This document shows, in pieces, positions 19,201 through 29,199 of a stretch of 64,000 bases of DNA; the stretch's first letter is position 1; each line of letters opens with the position of its first letter. The translations under genes were made by a program, and so were the position numbers. Origin of the DNA: Yponomeuta sedellus (Eukaryota > Arthropoda > Insecta > Lepidoptera > Yponomeutidae); NCBI GenBank assembly GCA_934045075.1, contig OW203723.1, positions 21,913,615 through 21,977,614 of the forward strand, given 5' to 3'. Under the pieces are notes generated by a model, which made no database searches, had not been told where the DNA came from, and saw nothing but the letters and a program-made list of their open reading frames with translations.

Positions 19201-21568
19201 TCGACGATTGAGGCACACGAGACTTAATTGTCTAACTTTAGTAACCCTATGGCCACTTAATGCTGAGAACTTAATCTAATACAGACCGACAATTTCGGTT
19301 TCGTCGGTATTTGACATCGTTTTGATTGAGTAAATTACTCATAAGTCATACGGAGTGTGATAAAGTCTCCAATGATCTGAGGTAGAAACCTTGAATGTTG
19401 GAAGAACTTTTACTGGAGCGAAAATTTCGAAATCGCGGAAAAAAATGTAAGCTTCCAAAAGGTCAGTGACCTTAAACATGCATAGCATACTATTCTCTAC
19501 AGTGACATAAAAACAACGAAGAATATAGTGTAAGACAAAGATAGATAAAGCTTATCTAGCTAGACTATGGCACAGCATCTCTTGTGTAACGCAAATAAGG
19601 TGCGTGATAATATCAGCCTAGTAAGTATGTACCTGCCCAGTTAATAGTAAATCTTAATTATGTGTAAGATAAGAATATTCTTTATTACACAACAGAAAAC
19701 AAAAATTACAGGTACAGCAGTTGCAAAATATGAAGTAGGTAACTACAGTTACAAATAATGAAATACATTTTTCTTTCAATATAATTATTAATTACTACAG
19801 TTTGGCGACCTAATGACGACCGATTATGTAACTGTCCACAGTGTTGGGTTGTCCATCTTAACGTTTCCATTTGACACCAGGAGTAGCGTAAAAAAAGTAA
19901 AAATCGACGTCACTCATCCCAGTGGACACTTACACAATAGGTCCCCTATGGGGGGGAGCACCGGTCCCTGCCCGTGCGGTGTAACAAAATCGTACAGTCG
20001 ACAGCAGGTCAAGCTATGCAGATTTTTTGCCAAGACGTCCGTACCGTAACTGATTAAAGTGCTCGTTGACGTGATGGCGACTGTACGCTTGCAAAGTGTA
20101 CGGAGAGCGTCAATGTAACGCTATTCAAAGCATAATAATGTTTTGATATTTGCCAGCTAGCTGTAGTTTAAGATAAGATAAGAATATTCTTTATTGTACA
20201 CCAGTTTACTTACGAGAGAAGCACGTACAGCATTTTGCGGACCGATTTCTAAATTGAGATTTTCACTAAGTAATATCTAACTGTACTGCTGTCTTTTCGA
20301 AATTTTTCATAAAAGAGCGTAAGAGAACGCTACGTATATACTTTAAAAATTACTCCGTAGATAGGTACGTGAAATTCTCACTTCAGAAACCGGCTATGAC
20401 TATCTTATTTATAAAAACACGATTCCTCCAAAGTGCTCCTTAGGAGCAATTTATTTAATCTGTGGCTGCGTCTTTTATTTAAAAATTTTGACCACAGACT
20501 ATTTTAGAATAGAAAGGGTTTTTGGAGTGTTATAAGGGAGTGGTTTAAATAAGGCCGTGAGAGTGCTATATAATGACACCTTCTGTATATTAATGCAAGT
20601 GTATACTTTCTGTATAGATATACTGCTGAAATAAAAACATATGATATTGAGTAGGTACCGATATATTTTGTGTAAAAAGGGGAATAACAGCTTATATTAT
20701 TTTGAGGAAGTGAAAGAATTTTATGAACTAACAAAACTCGAGTATTAGACAATAATAATTTTAGTAACAAAAGTTATAAAATAAAACGTATAGTTAGCGT
20801 CCTCATTGCTAATAATGGTTTTTGCTCTGAGCTAATTCCATTTTTTTTAACCTTATGATCGGTGAAATATTTCCAAATCATAACCTCAAAATCGGATAAC
20901 TATTTACAGTTCATAAAAGTATTATTAAAACTGAGAAAACAGTATTTTCTAGTATAACTTTGACGCAATAAAGACGCAATTTTGTTGTTATCGTTGTTAC
21001 AGGTTATTGACATTTCTTCTAAGCTACTTTTAAAGTAAATAGGTACCTAATTAATATTCGTAAAACCGGTCTTGGTCAACTATTCAACAAGAGCTTCGCA
21101 CTTAAATAAGTTTGACACATTTATCAAAGTAGTTTGTACCATGGCTGTGCCATAGATAATCCTTTGCTTTCGTAAAAACGTCAGCTTTAAAGTTAAAAAA
21201 AAACAGTTTGTTAAGTTTTTGACTTTTCCGCTAAACTGCCAGGATGCCGACTGAAAGTTACAAAAAATATTGTAGGAATACAAGCTAAAAAAATGTCCTA
21301 AGCCGTTGCCTCCCTGAAAATTGTTAATTTCAATTATTATTAAGCATAATTCAAACCTTCGAACATTTTTATACGAATCTACATTTAAAAATAAGTTTTT
21401 AACAAATAACTCTTGGCCGCGTTTCCGTCGAACGTCAAAGATTTTCTTTAAAATAACGTCGCTCTTTTGTTTCAAATGTTGGATTCCGTTATTTTCGACG
21501 TTGAGTGTATTGTTTGCAATAAAACGTTGCACAAAATAAATCATAGCCCTTGCCAGTTGTCCAGAAGC
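19201..21568. other. mostly unique AT-rich sequence; LINE tail pieces
   Basis: Contains LINE-tail-like runs at 19665-19735 and 20168-20300 (GATAAGAATATTCTTTATTG, CCGATTTCTAAATTGAGATT), the second matching 62010-62130. A 154-codon minus frame (21080-21544) lies at the 3' end and is judged chance. The last 100-200 bases before 21569 should include the promoter and 5' UTR of the Myb/SANT gene; no TATA box is obvious. Confidence 0.5.
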
Positions 21569-22008
21569 ATGGGAAAGGTGTCCAATAACAGCATCCGCCG
21601 CTCGAGGACTCCTAACTGGTCAGTTGAGGAAAAACAATGCCTCCTAGAGTTAATTAGGGACCGCAAAGAGATTGTAGTTACTAAGAACAACAATGGGCCG
21701 AACTATTCCGAGGAGAAGGACGTGGCCTGGAAGGAAATCCTTCGGGAGTTAGCCGCTAAGTTCGGGAATAAATTCATCGGTTTCTCCCTAAAGAAAGTGA
21801 AGACACAGTGGCAAAATATGAAGAGGATTGCACGTGAAGAAATCTCGCTACAGCGTGGCGATCTTACTCTCTTTACTAGGCAAACTCTGGAGGTTTGTCA
21901 CATACTGGATATGATTAAGGACGGTGTGCTAGTGGTCGAGAATGAAGCGACGACTAGCGACCCTCTCATCGCGCCAAATATAGAGATAAAAGCCGAACGA
22001 ATTGACGA
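21569..22008 (+). CDS. Myb/SANT-like DNA-binding protein, exon 1
   Basis: First coding exon of a 294-residue, four-exon gene (21569-25955). Residues about 14-95 form a Myb/SANT-like (trihelix-type) DNA-binding domain: RTPNWSVEEKQCLLELIRDR, then DVAWKEILRELAAKF and KKVKTQWQNMKRIAREE. The three spaced tryptophans (W17, W54, W81) are the core of the fold. A helical segment follows (TLEVCHILDMIKDG), then an acidic, disordered linker. The ATG at 21569 has a good context (AGCATGG); an in-frame ATG at 21467 would add 34 residues of unlikely sequence. The donor is GA|GTAAGT, phase 2. Likely nuclear. Such single-domain proteins are common in insects and often descend from the second protein of PIF/Harbinger transposons. 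The exact target is unknown. Confidence 0.9.
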
Positions 22009-22074
22009 GTAAGTACCTACTTATTTTTAGGCGGGAATTGGTAGACCATGTCGAATGCCGAGCAAACTAATATG

Positions 22075-22335
22075 AACCGAAACGTGAGGATGTTAGACCT
22101 CGGCCACATAGAAAGGAGATGGGGCTAGGGTGTGGAAAGACGCGTCGTCTTTACGATTCACTTTTAAATAAAATCTACTGAAGGGACCGGTGAAACCCAG
22201 TCTTTTCCGCGCCCTCCGCCTCACATACTTTCAGTATGACCGAAACCTTAGATTCACGGTAGGTGGCAAACTCTCACATCTGCCTACCTCTCCGGGATGC
22301 AGGCGTGAGTTTATGTTGTTTTGTTATTTTAATAT
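22075..22335 (+). repeat. LINE-like repeat fragment in intron 1
   Basis: TCACATCTGCCTACCTCTCC, GGGATGCAGGCGTGAG resembles the LINE 3' end at 1320-1365; the upstream part (TCTTTTCCGCGCCCTCCG) is not recognised. Confidence 0.45.
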
Positions 22336-22479
22336 TTAAGGTAAAAACTTTCATATACCGCATACTTAACACAAACACTTGTCCAACTCAAATTAGGATA
22401 TATATATATATATATTTAGTGCTATAGTAAACGGACCATGTACCAATGACGTTGTTTTCGAAGTTATGTCTGTTTATGA

Positions 22480-22668
22480 AGTTACTAGCTGTGCCCCGCG
22501 GTGTTACTCGCGGCTTATCGATTATCCATGGGAATAACATATTTTTACCCGGTAAAACGTAAGCTAACTCCATACCAATTTTTATTAAGATCGCTCCAGT
22601 TGTTTAGACGTGAAGAAGTAACAAACATACACACTCACAAACTTTCGCCTTTATAATATTAGTCTGAT
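22480..22668 (+). repeat. repeat M (interspersed)
   Basis: Repeat M reads ACTAGCTGTGCCCCGCGGTG, GATTATCCATGGGAATAA, CCGGTAAAACGTAAGCTAAC, AGACGTGAAGAAGTAACA, CATACACACTCACAAACTTT, TTATAATATTAGT. It lies in intron 1. Related copies are at 54060-54225 and 54470-54960. Confidence 0.78.
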
Positions 22669-22850
22669 GCGATGTGTTTGTAGCAATAATACGGGGTAAC
22701 ATCGCGAGAAAACTTGAGTTTCTGGCGTGTTCAAATACCTCGGCGCTTGAAATTGCCAAGCCGCAGTGGGCACGCGTGGTAATTAAGCACATACTCTCTC
22801 TCAGAGAGAAGGCCTGTGCCCTGCAGTGGCACGTATAAGCGCTACTTACA
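22668..22850 (+). repeat. SINE-C body and 3' end
   Basis: GAGAAAACTTGAGTTTCTGG, GAAATTGCCAAGCCGCAGTG, CTCTCTCAGAGAGAAGGCCT; the head is missing. In intron 1. Confidence 0.75.
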
Positions 22851-23074
22851 ACCACTAAACTGTTCAGCATAATTTACCCCGATAGGCATAATTTAGTTTA
22901 AGAAAAGGCCTTGCCTCAAAATCTGGTTGCATATTGGTGTACATTAGTTACAAGCCGCGGCACAGACCTTTTTGTCTTCATTTGTAATTTATATACTGTT
23001 AAATAAACGTCTCTTTAAATTGTCATTAATGCCTCTAGTACAAGTGATTGTTGCGTCTTATTTCGCTTGAAGAT

Positions 23075-23280
23075 AAATAAATGTATTATATTATTTATTA
23101 GGTAAAACGTAAAATTACCTCATTTCCCGACGTTACGGCAGCGTTACAGTTGCCGTGGTCTCGGGCAGGCTTAAGTGGCGAGTACAGTCAATTATTGTGG
23201 GTAGTCACTATTTGACCCGTTTAATATATAACTATGTATGAGTATCGCGAATAATTAAGAAATACTAATATATTCTATTC
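23075..23280 (+). mobile_element. MITE family L, directly before exon 2
   Basis: TTATTTATTAGGTAAAACG, TTTCCCGACGTTACGGCAGC, GTTTAATATATAACTATG and the end GTATCGCGAATAATTAAGAA. The MITE ends about 20-30 bases upstream of the exon 2 acceptor (AG at 23299-23300), so the branch-point region probably lies in or beside it. Confidence 0.82.
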
Positions 23281-23300
23281 TAATTTTTTTTGATGACCAG

Positions 23301-23579
23301 TGACACTCAGCCGGATGGTAGCGACATGGGAGAGGAACCGATGGAGACCACAGACTGCATTCACCTCAGCAACAACACCATGCCGGGAAGTCACACATCC
23401 TCCGAGCAAAACTCAGAGGCATACGACTATGAACACGTGGAGGAGCCAGTTCCGCCTGTGGTACCGGAAAAGGTGCTTCTAGTGAAGAAGAACGCGTCAG
23501 CGATGACTGATATGTCGCTTCAGAACGAGTATTCGCATCATGTGACTCCTTTCCAAAAGGATCTTCAGGAGTTCTTGAG
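23301..23579 (+). CDS. Myb/SANT-like DNA-binding protein, exon 2
   Basis: Second coding exon. It follows TTTTTTTTGATGACCAG; the first base (T) completes the Asp codon split after exon 1 (GA|T), and 92 codons follow before the next split codon (AG|). The segment is acidic and low in hydrophobics: DTQPDGSDMGEEPMETTD, HLSNNTMPGSHTSSEQNS, then YEHVEEPVPPVVPEKVLL and VTPFQKDLQEFL. No domain is recognised; it is probably a flexible linker between the DNA-binding domain and the coiled coil. The donor is TTGAG|GTGAGG, phase 2. Phase agreement on both sides supports the model strongly. Confidence 0.85.
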
Positions 23580-24529
23580 GTGAGGTCTGTGTTAGTCTAT
23601 CAGTTAGGGGCTAGCTCTAGAGGACCAGGGAGCTGATTCTCGCCCATGGGAATTGAAAGCGTAGACGCAAAATATAGACATTACATTTGTCGCATAAAAA
23701 TAAGACAAGATAACTCGACAGAGTCATTAGACACTTATTTTCTCATTCGAATTCAATCTAATCTAGCATGGCGTTCAGAGTACTGTTTTGGCTGCCGACG
23801 ACTTTTTACAGTGCTACACAAGAAATAAGTCCCGGGGATCTACCTGCGCAGATGACCAAATTTTGGATGTGCGGCAAATTGATCGACCAATCAGATAGTT
23901 TAATTTTATGGCAGGCCGCGCGCCTTTGTTGATTCAACGTCATCGATGCAGGTGACTATTAGTTTGGCAATATTAGCGTAAGCAAAATAGGTAGCGCAAC
24001 TGCGGCAATCAATTCTGCACCTTAACCGTATCGGTTAAAGATCATGTTGAATGTACTTATACTCGTAGCTTCGGGTAGTTTCGTTACACTTCTTCCTAGT
24101 CTGCGCGAACGTAGATTCCCGAAGGGACTTATGATGTGTAGTACTGTCGTAGAATTCCAAGTCGTAAAACTTAAGAGTCGTATGCGACTTATTTGCTAAT
24201 GATGTATGTGAGAATCGACTCCCTGTCTCTTAAATTTATACTTAATTGACATTCTTGGAGTCTGCTAACCAATCGCATTCTAATGGTATAACCGTGCTGC
24301 TTAAATCGGTGCCTGTCGCGTTTCTATCTTCTTCACTGGCGCGTTTCAATTGCTATTGCTAAACAGACTCAAAAATAGCGTCAAATAACTAATAATAAAT
24401 AACTGTATTGAATAACCTGTATGTTGGTTATTCGACGTCGAAACGTCGAGGTAAAATAGCAATAAATTACTACGCGATTAAGCCCCGAAAATATTCTAAC
24501 TATGAAAGAAACCTGGTCCTCTTAATTAC
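23580..24529. other. intron 2, 5' part, mostly unrecognised
   Basis: No exon evidence. 24405-24510 holds GTCGAAACGTCGAGGTAAAA and CCCCGAAAATATTCTAACTA, a single end of the fold-back MITE seen complete at 51709-51957. Confidence 0.55.
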
Positions 24530-24912
24530 GATATCAACCCTAGTATGCCCCCACTGCAGGGGTACGGGTCTCTTCTTGCATCGCTGAAAGGTTAGGCCTT
24601 ACTCCACCACGGGGTCAAGTCCGGGTTTGTGGAGGATTGTAAGACAGTGGCGGGCCTTACTGTCGGAAGTTATCAAGCCGCCCATAAGGCCTCTGACATG
24701 GCTTAACGACTGCCATTAAATGACAGCCGGCATCAACGGCTTAACGTGCCTTGCGAAGCACGCCACATTGGTGCCGGCTGTCATGTAAAGGCAGTCGTTT
24801 CTCGGAAAAATGCCACAAGCGGTAGTCAAGTACGGTCACTCATCTTGCACCTAACCGGGCCTGTTTTTGCTTAAGTGATTGATTCCAATCACTCTGTTCG
24901 ACTAGGCCACGA
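24530..24912 (-). repeat. repeat D, full-length minus copy (intron 2)
   Basis: On the minus strand it begins near GTGGCCTAGTCGAACAGAGT and ends CCCTGCAGTGGGGGCATACT. An internal duplication of GTGCCGGCTGTCATGTAA (24768-24785) is present in this copy only. Confidence 0.85.
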
Positions 24913-25191
24913 GCGCTTCCCTCTTAATTAGCATACTTTTTATTACACTATTTTTTATTTTTAATGCACTAACCCTCTAAATAGGTTTTAAATACTTTTT
25001 ATTTTTTATTTTTTATTTATTTAATAATAAGCCCCGTCCTCGCAGGTTTCCCATCTAATGGGTACAGTGGTTTAAATAAAAATCATTCAATAAACAAAAA
25101 GTTTTGCCAATTGATACCAAAAGATATGATAAGAATATTCTTTTTGTACAGCAGGAAAAAAGAATCATAAAATTATTACAAAGATACAGTA

Positions 25192-25385
25192 GTTATATAT
25201 TAAACGGGTCTAAGCGCGATTATTTATTGGGTAAAACGTAATTACCTTATTTCCCGACGTTTCGGCAGCGTTACAGTAAATAAGGTAGGTACCTAATTAC
25301 TTTTTACCTAATAAATAATCGCGATTTGACCCGTTTAATATACCTATAAGTATGTATGAGTATCGCGAGTCTTTAAGAAATACTA
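25192..25385 (+). mobile_element. MITE family L, directly before exon 3
   Basis: Fold-back copy with a shortened core: TATTAAACGGGTCTAAGCGC, TTCCCGACGTTTCGGCAGCG, then the reverse arm CCTAATAAATAATCGCGATT and GTATCGCGAGTCTTTAAGAA. It ends about 50 bases before the exon 3 acceptor. Confidence 0.85.
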
Positions 25386-25437
25386 AGATACAGTACAATT
25401 GGCGGAATAAATATTGTTCTTCACGCCCGTTGGTCAG

Positions 25438-25587
25438 ATTCTCCCACACCGAAAAGCAGCTGAAGATAGACAACCTAAAGGAGGAGCGCCAGGTGACACG
25501 GGCCCTGCGCGAGACTGCTGAGCTGAACAAGATCATAGCCGAGCAGAAGCTCAAGCACGTTCTGTGGATGAGGAGACAAGACCCAAG
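25438..25587 (+). CDS. Myb/SANT-like DNA-binding protein, exon 3 (coiled coil)
   Basis: Third coding exon, after CACGCCCGTTGGTCAG. The first base completes an Arg codon (AG|A) and 49 codons follow: FSHTEKQLKIDNLKEERQ, VTRALRETAELNKIIAEQ, KLKHVLWMRRQDP. Charged heptad-like repeats with Leu/Ile at regular spacing predict a coiled coil, likely for dimerisation; in this protein class it sits at the C-terminus. The donor is AAG|GTATGT (phase 2). The exon is more GC-rich than its flanks and is the only open frame here with coding-like codon choice. Confidence 0.87.
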
Positions 25588-25674
25588 GTATGTGCTCACT
25601 GGCTCTCCTGGTATCCATCGGTAAACGTTGGTATAGAGAACTTGGTCGAAGAATGTTTTAATCTTAATTCCATA

Positions 25675-25872
25675 CTAGCATTTACATACAGGCAGAAACA
25701 TCACTTCTGGCCCCACACTAGGATACCCTGTGTCGTGGGATCCAGCAACAACGACATCACTAACATGTAAACATCTAAGGCCTGGGTTTTTGTTTTGTCC
25801 CCAGCCAGGGCTTGAACCCGGGACCCCTTGCATGGTAGGCAGATGCGCTACCGCTGCGCCACAGAGGTATTA
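25675..25872 (-). repeat. SINE-B copy in intron 3
   Basis: On the minus strand: CTCTGTGGCGCAGCGGTAGC, CTACCATGCAAGGGGTCCCG, body ending GAAGTGATGTTTCTGCCTG. Antisense to the gene. Confidence 0.9.
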
Positions 25873-25939
25873 ATCTATTAGATTACATTAATATTCTTCA
25901 TTCCACACCATACATTTATTTGCTATTTTTTTCTTTTAG

Positions 25940-25955
25940 GAATTCTAGTAGGTAA
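25940..25955 (+). CDS. Myb/SANT-like DNA-binding protein, terminal exon
   Basis: A very short last coding exon. After a strong acceptor (TATTTTTTTCTTTTAG) the G at 25940 completes the Arg codon split after exon 3 and the frame gives N-S-S-R then TAA at 25953-25955. This yields a 294-residue protein. The alternative is read-through of the exon 3 donor, which would end after IHR at 25623. The match of phase and the long pyrimidine tract favour the spliced form. Confidence 0.6.
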
Positions 25956-27940
25956 TTGAATAGAATGAAATAATATTTATTTAGTCCAACATTTTACATA
26001 GTAAATCTTATAATTAACTGCTCGTAACGCCTTAGGTACCTATAATTTATGAAACGTCAATCAATATTTGAGTCTTTGTATGTTCCTAAGAGTCAATATC
26101 CAAACGTTTGGAATCCGATGGAAAAACTAAATTCACTTAATTTTTTAAGACATTTAGAACCACGAGAAAAAACTAAAAAAGAGTTAATATTAAATAAAAC
26201 AGCTCTTATAATTCTATGGTATCAAAACATAGTCACTCCAATATAAGTTTGAACTGAGAAGTCTGACGGTTGTAGGTATATACGAGGCCACGAGGCCACG
26301 CACACGGGTATCATAGCTCAGATGTTACCTACGAAGGAGTACCTATGTACCTACTATAACACCTAAAATAGGCCTAAAATGTAAGTAAAAAACATGCAAT
26401 GTGTGCGTAGCTTTCAGCATTCCTATGGCACGCTCGGAGCTTTAACGGAGAGCGTAAATCAGTGCTACTACGCTTTTTCGGTGGGATTTCATTGAATTGA
26501 AAAGTTTTATTTTCAAAAATAAAGATTGAATATTTTGATACGGTTCTTGGGGAAGAAATGTTTGATATGAGGCAGGTACTAGATGAATTTCTGCAAAAAT
26601 ATGGATGTGTGACTTTGATTATACGTCCAAAAGAAACGCTTGAGTGAGACCAAGTGTTAAGTTATTCCTGTACACCGTTTAAATAATTTGTGGTAACGTT
26701 ATTCCTTATTCTGGGGTTATTCCCTTTACCACAAAATATTTAACTTGCTCTAAGGAGAGGAGGTAGCAATACATACCTTAGTATTGTAAACATTGTAACT
26801 AGCAGAGTTTCACAAATTCAACATGTTGCACTTTATATTTTGCAGGAGTTTACTGCATAAGCCGAGAATGTGAATTTGATTGGAAGTAGAATTTTGTGGT
26901 AAATAGATGAAACGACAACCAAATCAGTATAGATAAAAAAATATTATTCTGAATCCAGTTTCTTTTTGTGGCTGTATGCTAAATACGGCTGCCTCAAGAC
27001 ACAACACTTAAAAAAAACTCTTTAACCAACTACTGTCAACCGTTTGACATATCTATCTGACATTAGCAATTTTTATTTCGAATTCGACGATTTGCAAAAT
27101 TCCAGTGTTTTCACTGCATTGCTTTTGGATAGTTGTCATTTTACCATTTTTAGCAGTTTAAATCATGAGTTTGGTCTGCCGCATGTCCAGATCGAGGGTG
27201 CTTTGTGCGCTATCCCACGTGAGGTAAGGATTGTCGGTCTCCGGTATGTTACGCAATCTGGGAACCGGGATATCGTTAGCTTGTTTTAAGCAAAGATTTT
27301 CGGCATGTGAATAAAGTAACCAAGAATGCTTCGCCTTCTTCTAGACTTTTAATATAAGCCTGTTTAATAATTTCATTGTAACATACTAGCCTAAAAATGT
27401 GGAAATAAAGTTTGACTTCGACTTTGATTCCAATGGGTATTTTTCTGTCTGTTATCTGTTAGCAACAATCTAATAGCGCCGGTTTACGAAGAGCTAGCTT
27501 ACATTGCTGACGATAAGATCATAATGATTCCGTAGCAATCCCCAGTTCCACGACCGCTAAATCTCAAAATACTATGCATTGGTAAGCTAAGTTAGACAAT
27601 GACATCATTGTCAACAATTAAATCTCTTCTCTCGTCTTGCCATGTAAGAAGTGAGAAGGTAAACAACATTATTTTGCTCTGGCAAAATGTTTCTTGGCAA
27701 GTAAACAAGATTAGCAGTATTGTGATTCATCTTTTTTTTTTAGTTATCATCATGATGCATTTGTGTTTTATAAATTAGCACAAACTTTTGTCTCTAAATA
27801 AACATTTTTAATCAACTTAAAGAAAGGAGGTAGTTATTATAGGTTTTTTGTGTTTTCTCAACCACCAATTTTACCCACCAACCAACCTTCGTATTCCATA
27901 AATAAAAAAAAAACTCTTCTTTGTTTTATAGCGATTTGTT
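25956..27940. other. 3' UTR then unrecognised AT-rich DNA
   Basis: The Myb/SANT 3' UTR begins here; an AATAGAATGAAATAATATTT run follows at once. A 65-codon frame (26049-26246) and an 81-codon frame (27044-27289) show no family features. 27355-27430 ends with GGAAATAAAGTTTGACTTCG, a possible LINE or retrocopy tail. The last 150 bases should include the IF1 promoter. Confidence 0.4.
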
Positions 27941-27947
27941 TATAACA

Positions 27948-28020
27948 ATGGGTCATTTTGTTGTCGGTTCAAGGTCTTTGTTAAAATTAAGTTCAAAAAA
28001 TTTCAATACATCTTTCCAGA
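27948..28020 (+). other. presequence-like frame upstream of IF1, one base out of frame
   Basis: From ATG at 27948 the frame reads GHFVVGSRSLLKLSSK, basic, hydroxylated and free of acid, as in a mitochondrial targeting presequence. It continues NFNTSFQNVQR and stops just inside IF1 exon 1. Its frame differs from that of IF1 by one. A run of six A (27995-28000) lies between; loss of one A would join the two frames. Either the assembly has an extra A, or the true presequence comes from an upstream exon using the TTTCCAG acceptor at 28013-28019. Confidence 0.45.
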
Positions 28021-28146
28021 ATGTACAGCGGTGAGCCAGGATCAGGTGCGGGCAGAGGTGGTGGTGCTGGTGGTGCGATTCGCGAGGCCGGTGGAGCCTT
28101 CGGCAAGATGGAAGCTGCCCGTGAGGATGAATACTTCTACAAAAAG
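28021..28146 (+). CDS. IF1: ATP synthase inhibitor IF1, exon with inhibitory region
   Basis: Mitochondrial F1Fo-ATP synthase inhibitor. IF1 binds the catalytic F1 interface and blocks ATP hydrolysis when the proton gradient collapses, acting in the matrix. This exon gives 42 codons: MYSGEPGSGAGRGGGAGG, AIREAGGAFGKMEAAREDE, YFYKK. The SGEPGSGAG-GGG stretch and GGAFGKxEAAxEdEYFyK are the conserved inhibitory N-terminus of mature IF1. The donor AAG|GTACAA is phase 0. Met at 28021 may not be the real start: the family has a cleaved presequence of 20-30 residues, and a presequence-like stretch lies just upstream in another frame (27948-28020). Identification is very firm; the 5' end is not. Confidence 0.93.
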
Positions 28147-28654
28147 GTACAATTTTGCATACACTTGTATTCTTTGGTGTTAATTGTTTACATTTACGGA
28201 ACTATTATCCTGCAATTTGGTTGAATAATTGGTTGGGGCCCCCGACTTATCATGACCAAAGTATGAGGCTACCAGCTGGTTTTTTTAAATTTACTACTTT
28301 ATCTAATTAAATACTTAAATATCCTTCTGTATTGCCAGACTATGTTAATTAGTTGGAACTGAGATATCTGCACTTAGACTTAATTGTATGTAGCAAGAAC
28401 CGAGGTATGTTAATACTCAAATAGTAAGGTTTCCACACATTGTTTTCCTTCACCATACGAGAGTGGTATTGCTGAATGCAAGCGGCCACTGATGCCTTAT
28501 TATAATACATGTAGCATTTATCATTATTAAAGCTAAGTTTTTATGTTCATACACGGTTATGTGACGGTATGTTACACTGATTTCACACCTGTAAAATCTA
28601 GAAAATTTATTTTCTTGGCTTTGATTTCTGTGAGTCCTTATTTCCTTTAAAAAC

Positions 28655-28775
28655 AGTGTCCCAGACACTGCAGCGTCGAAGTGGTCCCTTCACCCATCTG
28701 GTGTGAGTGAAGGTGCTACTCGACACTGTATATGTAAATCATCTCATTAGAGGCCAAAGTTATGGCCTTTAGGTA
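28655..28775 (-). repeat. repeat K fragment in the IF1 intron
   Basis: Reverse of TCTAATGAGATGATTTACAT, CTTCACTCACACCAGATGGG, TGTCTGGGACAC. Truncated relative to 14347-14530. Confidence 0.78.
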
Positions 28776-28804
28776 TAAATACAATATCACTCCAACTTAA
28801 CTTC

Positions 28805-29008
28805 ATCGTCAGGCTATACTAGTCCGCTGCTGGACATAGCCCTCCTCTAAAGAGCACCACGTTGAGCTATCATAGGGGGTAATGTAATAATCCTCACGCT
28901 GGGCATGCGGGTTGGGGATCGCAGTTCGATGGAATTGTACTGCAGGGGGCGCTGCTGCCAACCCCCTGGTTTATGTCCCTTAGTCGCCTTTTACGACACC
29001 CGCAGGAA
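28805..29008 (-). mobile_element. LINE 3' end (RTE-like tail) in the IF1 intron
   Basis: On the minus strand: TGTCGTAAAAGGCGACTAAG, GGGACATAAACCAGGGGG, CCCCCTGCAGTACAATTCC, GGAGGGCTATGTCCAGCAGC, GGACTAGTATAGCCTGACGA. The sister copy at 49600-49812 is in the plus orientation and runs in the same order. It ends about 60 bases before IF1 exon 2. Confidence 0.83.
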
Positions 29009-29067
29009 GTATTGGAACTTAACTTACAAATTGGTATTTTCAACCAGTCCTTTCTCTCCGCTTACAG

Positions 29068-29199
29068 CAAAAGGAGCAGCTTCAGAGCCTTAAGGGCCAT
29101 CTGGACAAGGAGATCTCATTCCACCAGGAGCAGATCAAGCGCCACGAAGATGCCATCAGGCGTCACAAGCAGCAGGTAGCCGAGATGGACAAGAAGTAG
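29068..29199 (+). CDS. IF1: ATP synthase inhibitor IF1, C-terminal exon
   Basis: Second IF1 exon after TTTCTCTCCGCTTACAG, phase 0. It has 43 codons and a TAG: QKEQLQSLKGHLDKEISFH, QEQIKRHEDAIRRHKQQV, AEMDKK. This is the long C-terminal helix that dimerises as an antiparallel coiled coil; the histidine-rich stretch matches the pH-sensing part of the family. With exon 1 the protein is 85 residues from Met28021, close to the usual size of mature IF1. The 3' UTR follows, with ATAGAAATAAAAC near 29560 as a polyadenylation candidate. Confidence 0.95.
   Translation, partial: QKEQLQSLKGHLDKEISFHQEQIKRHEDAIRRHKQQVAEMDKK

Noticed and set aside
21080..21544. 154-codon minus-strand open frame
   Set aside because: Longest frame after the Myb/SANT exon, but AT-driven composition, no domain, and it overlaps the promoter and 5' UTR of the plus-strand gene.
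26049..26246. Small plus-strand ORF after the Myb/SANT gene
   Set aside because: Lies in the expected 3' UTR, Lys/Asn/Leu-rich as AT content predicts, no domain.
28905..29093. Open frame MRVGDRSSMELYCRGRC...
   Set aside because: Shared with 49473-49733; it is a LINE 3' end read through, in the IF1 intron.
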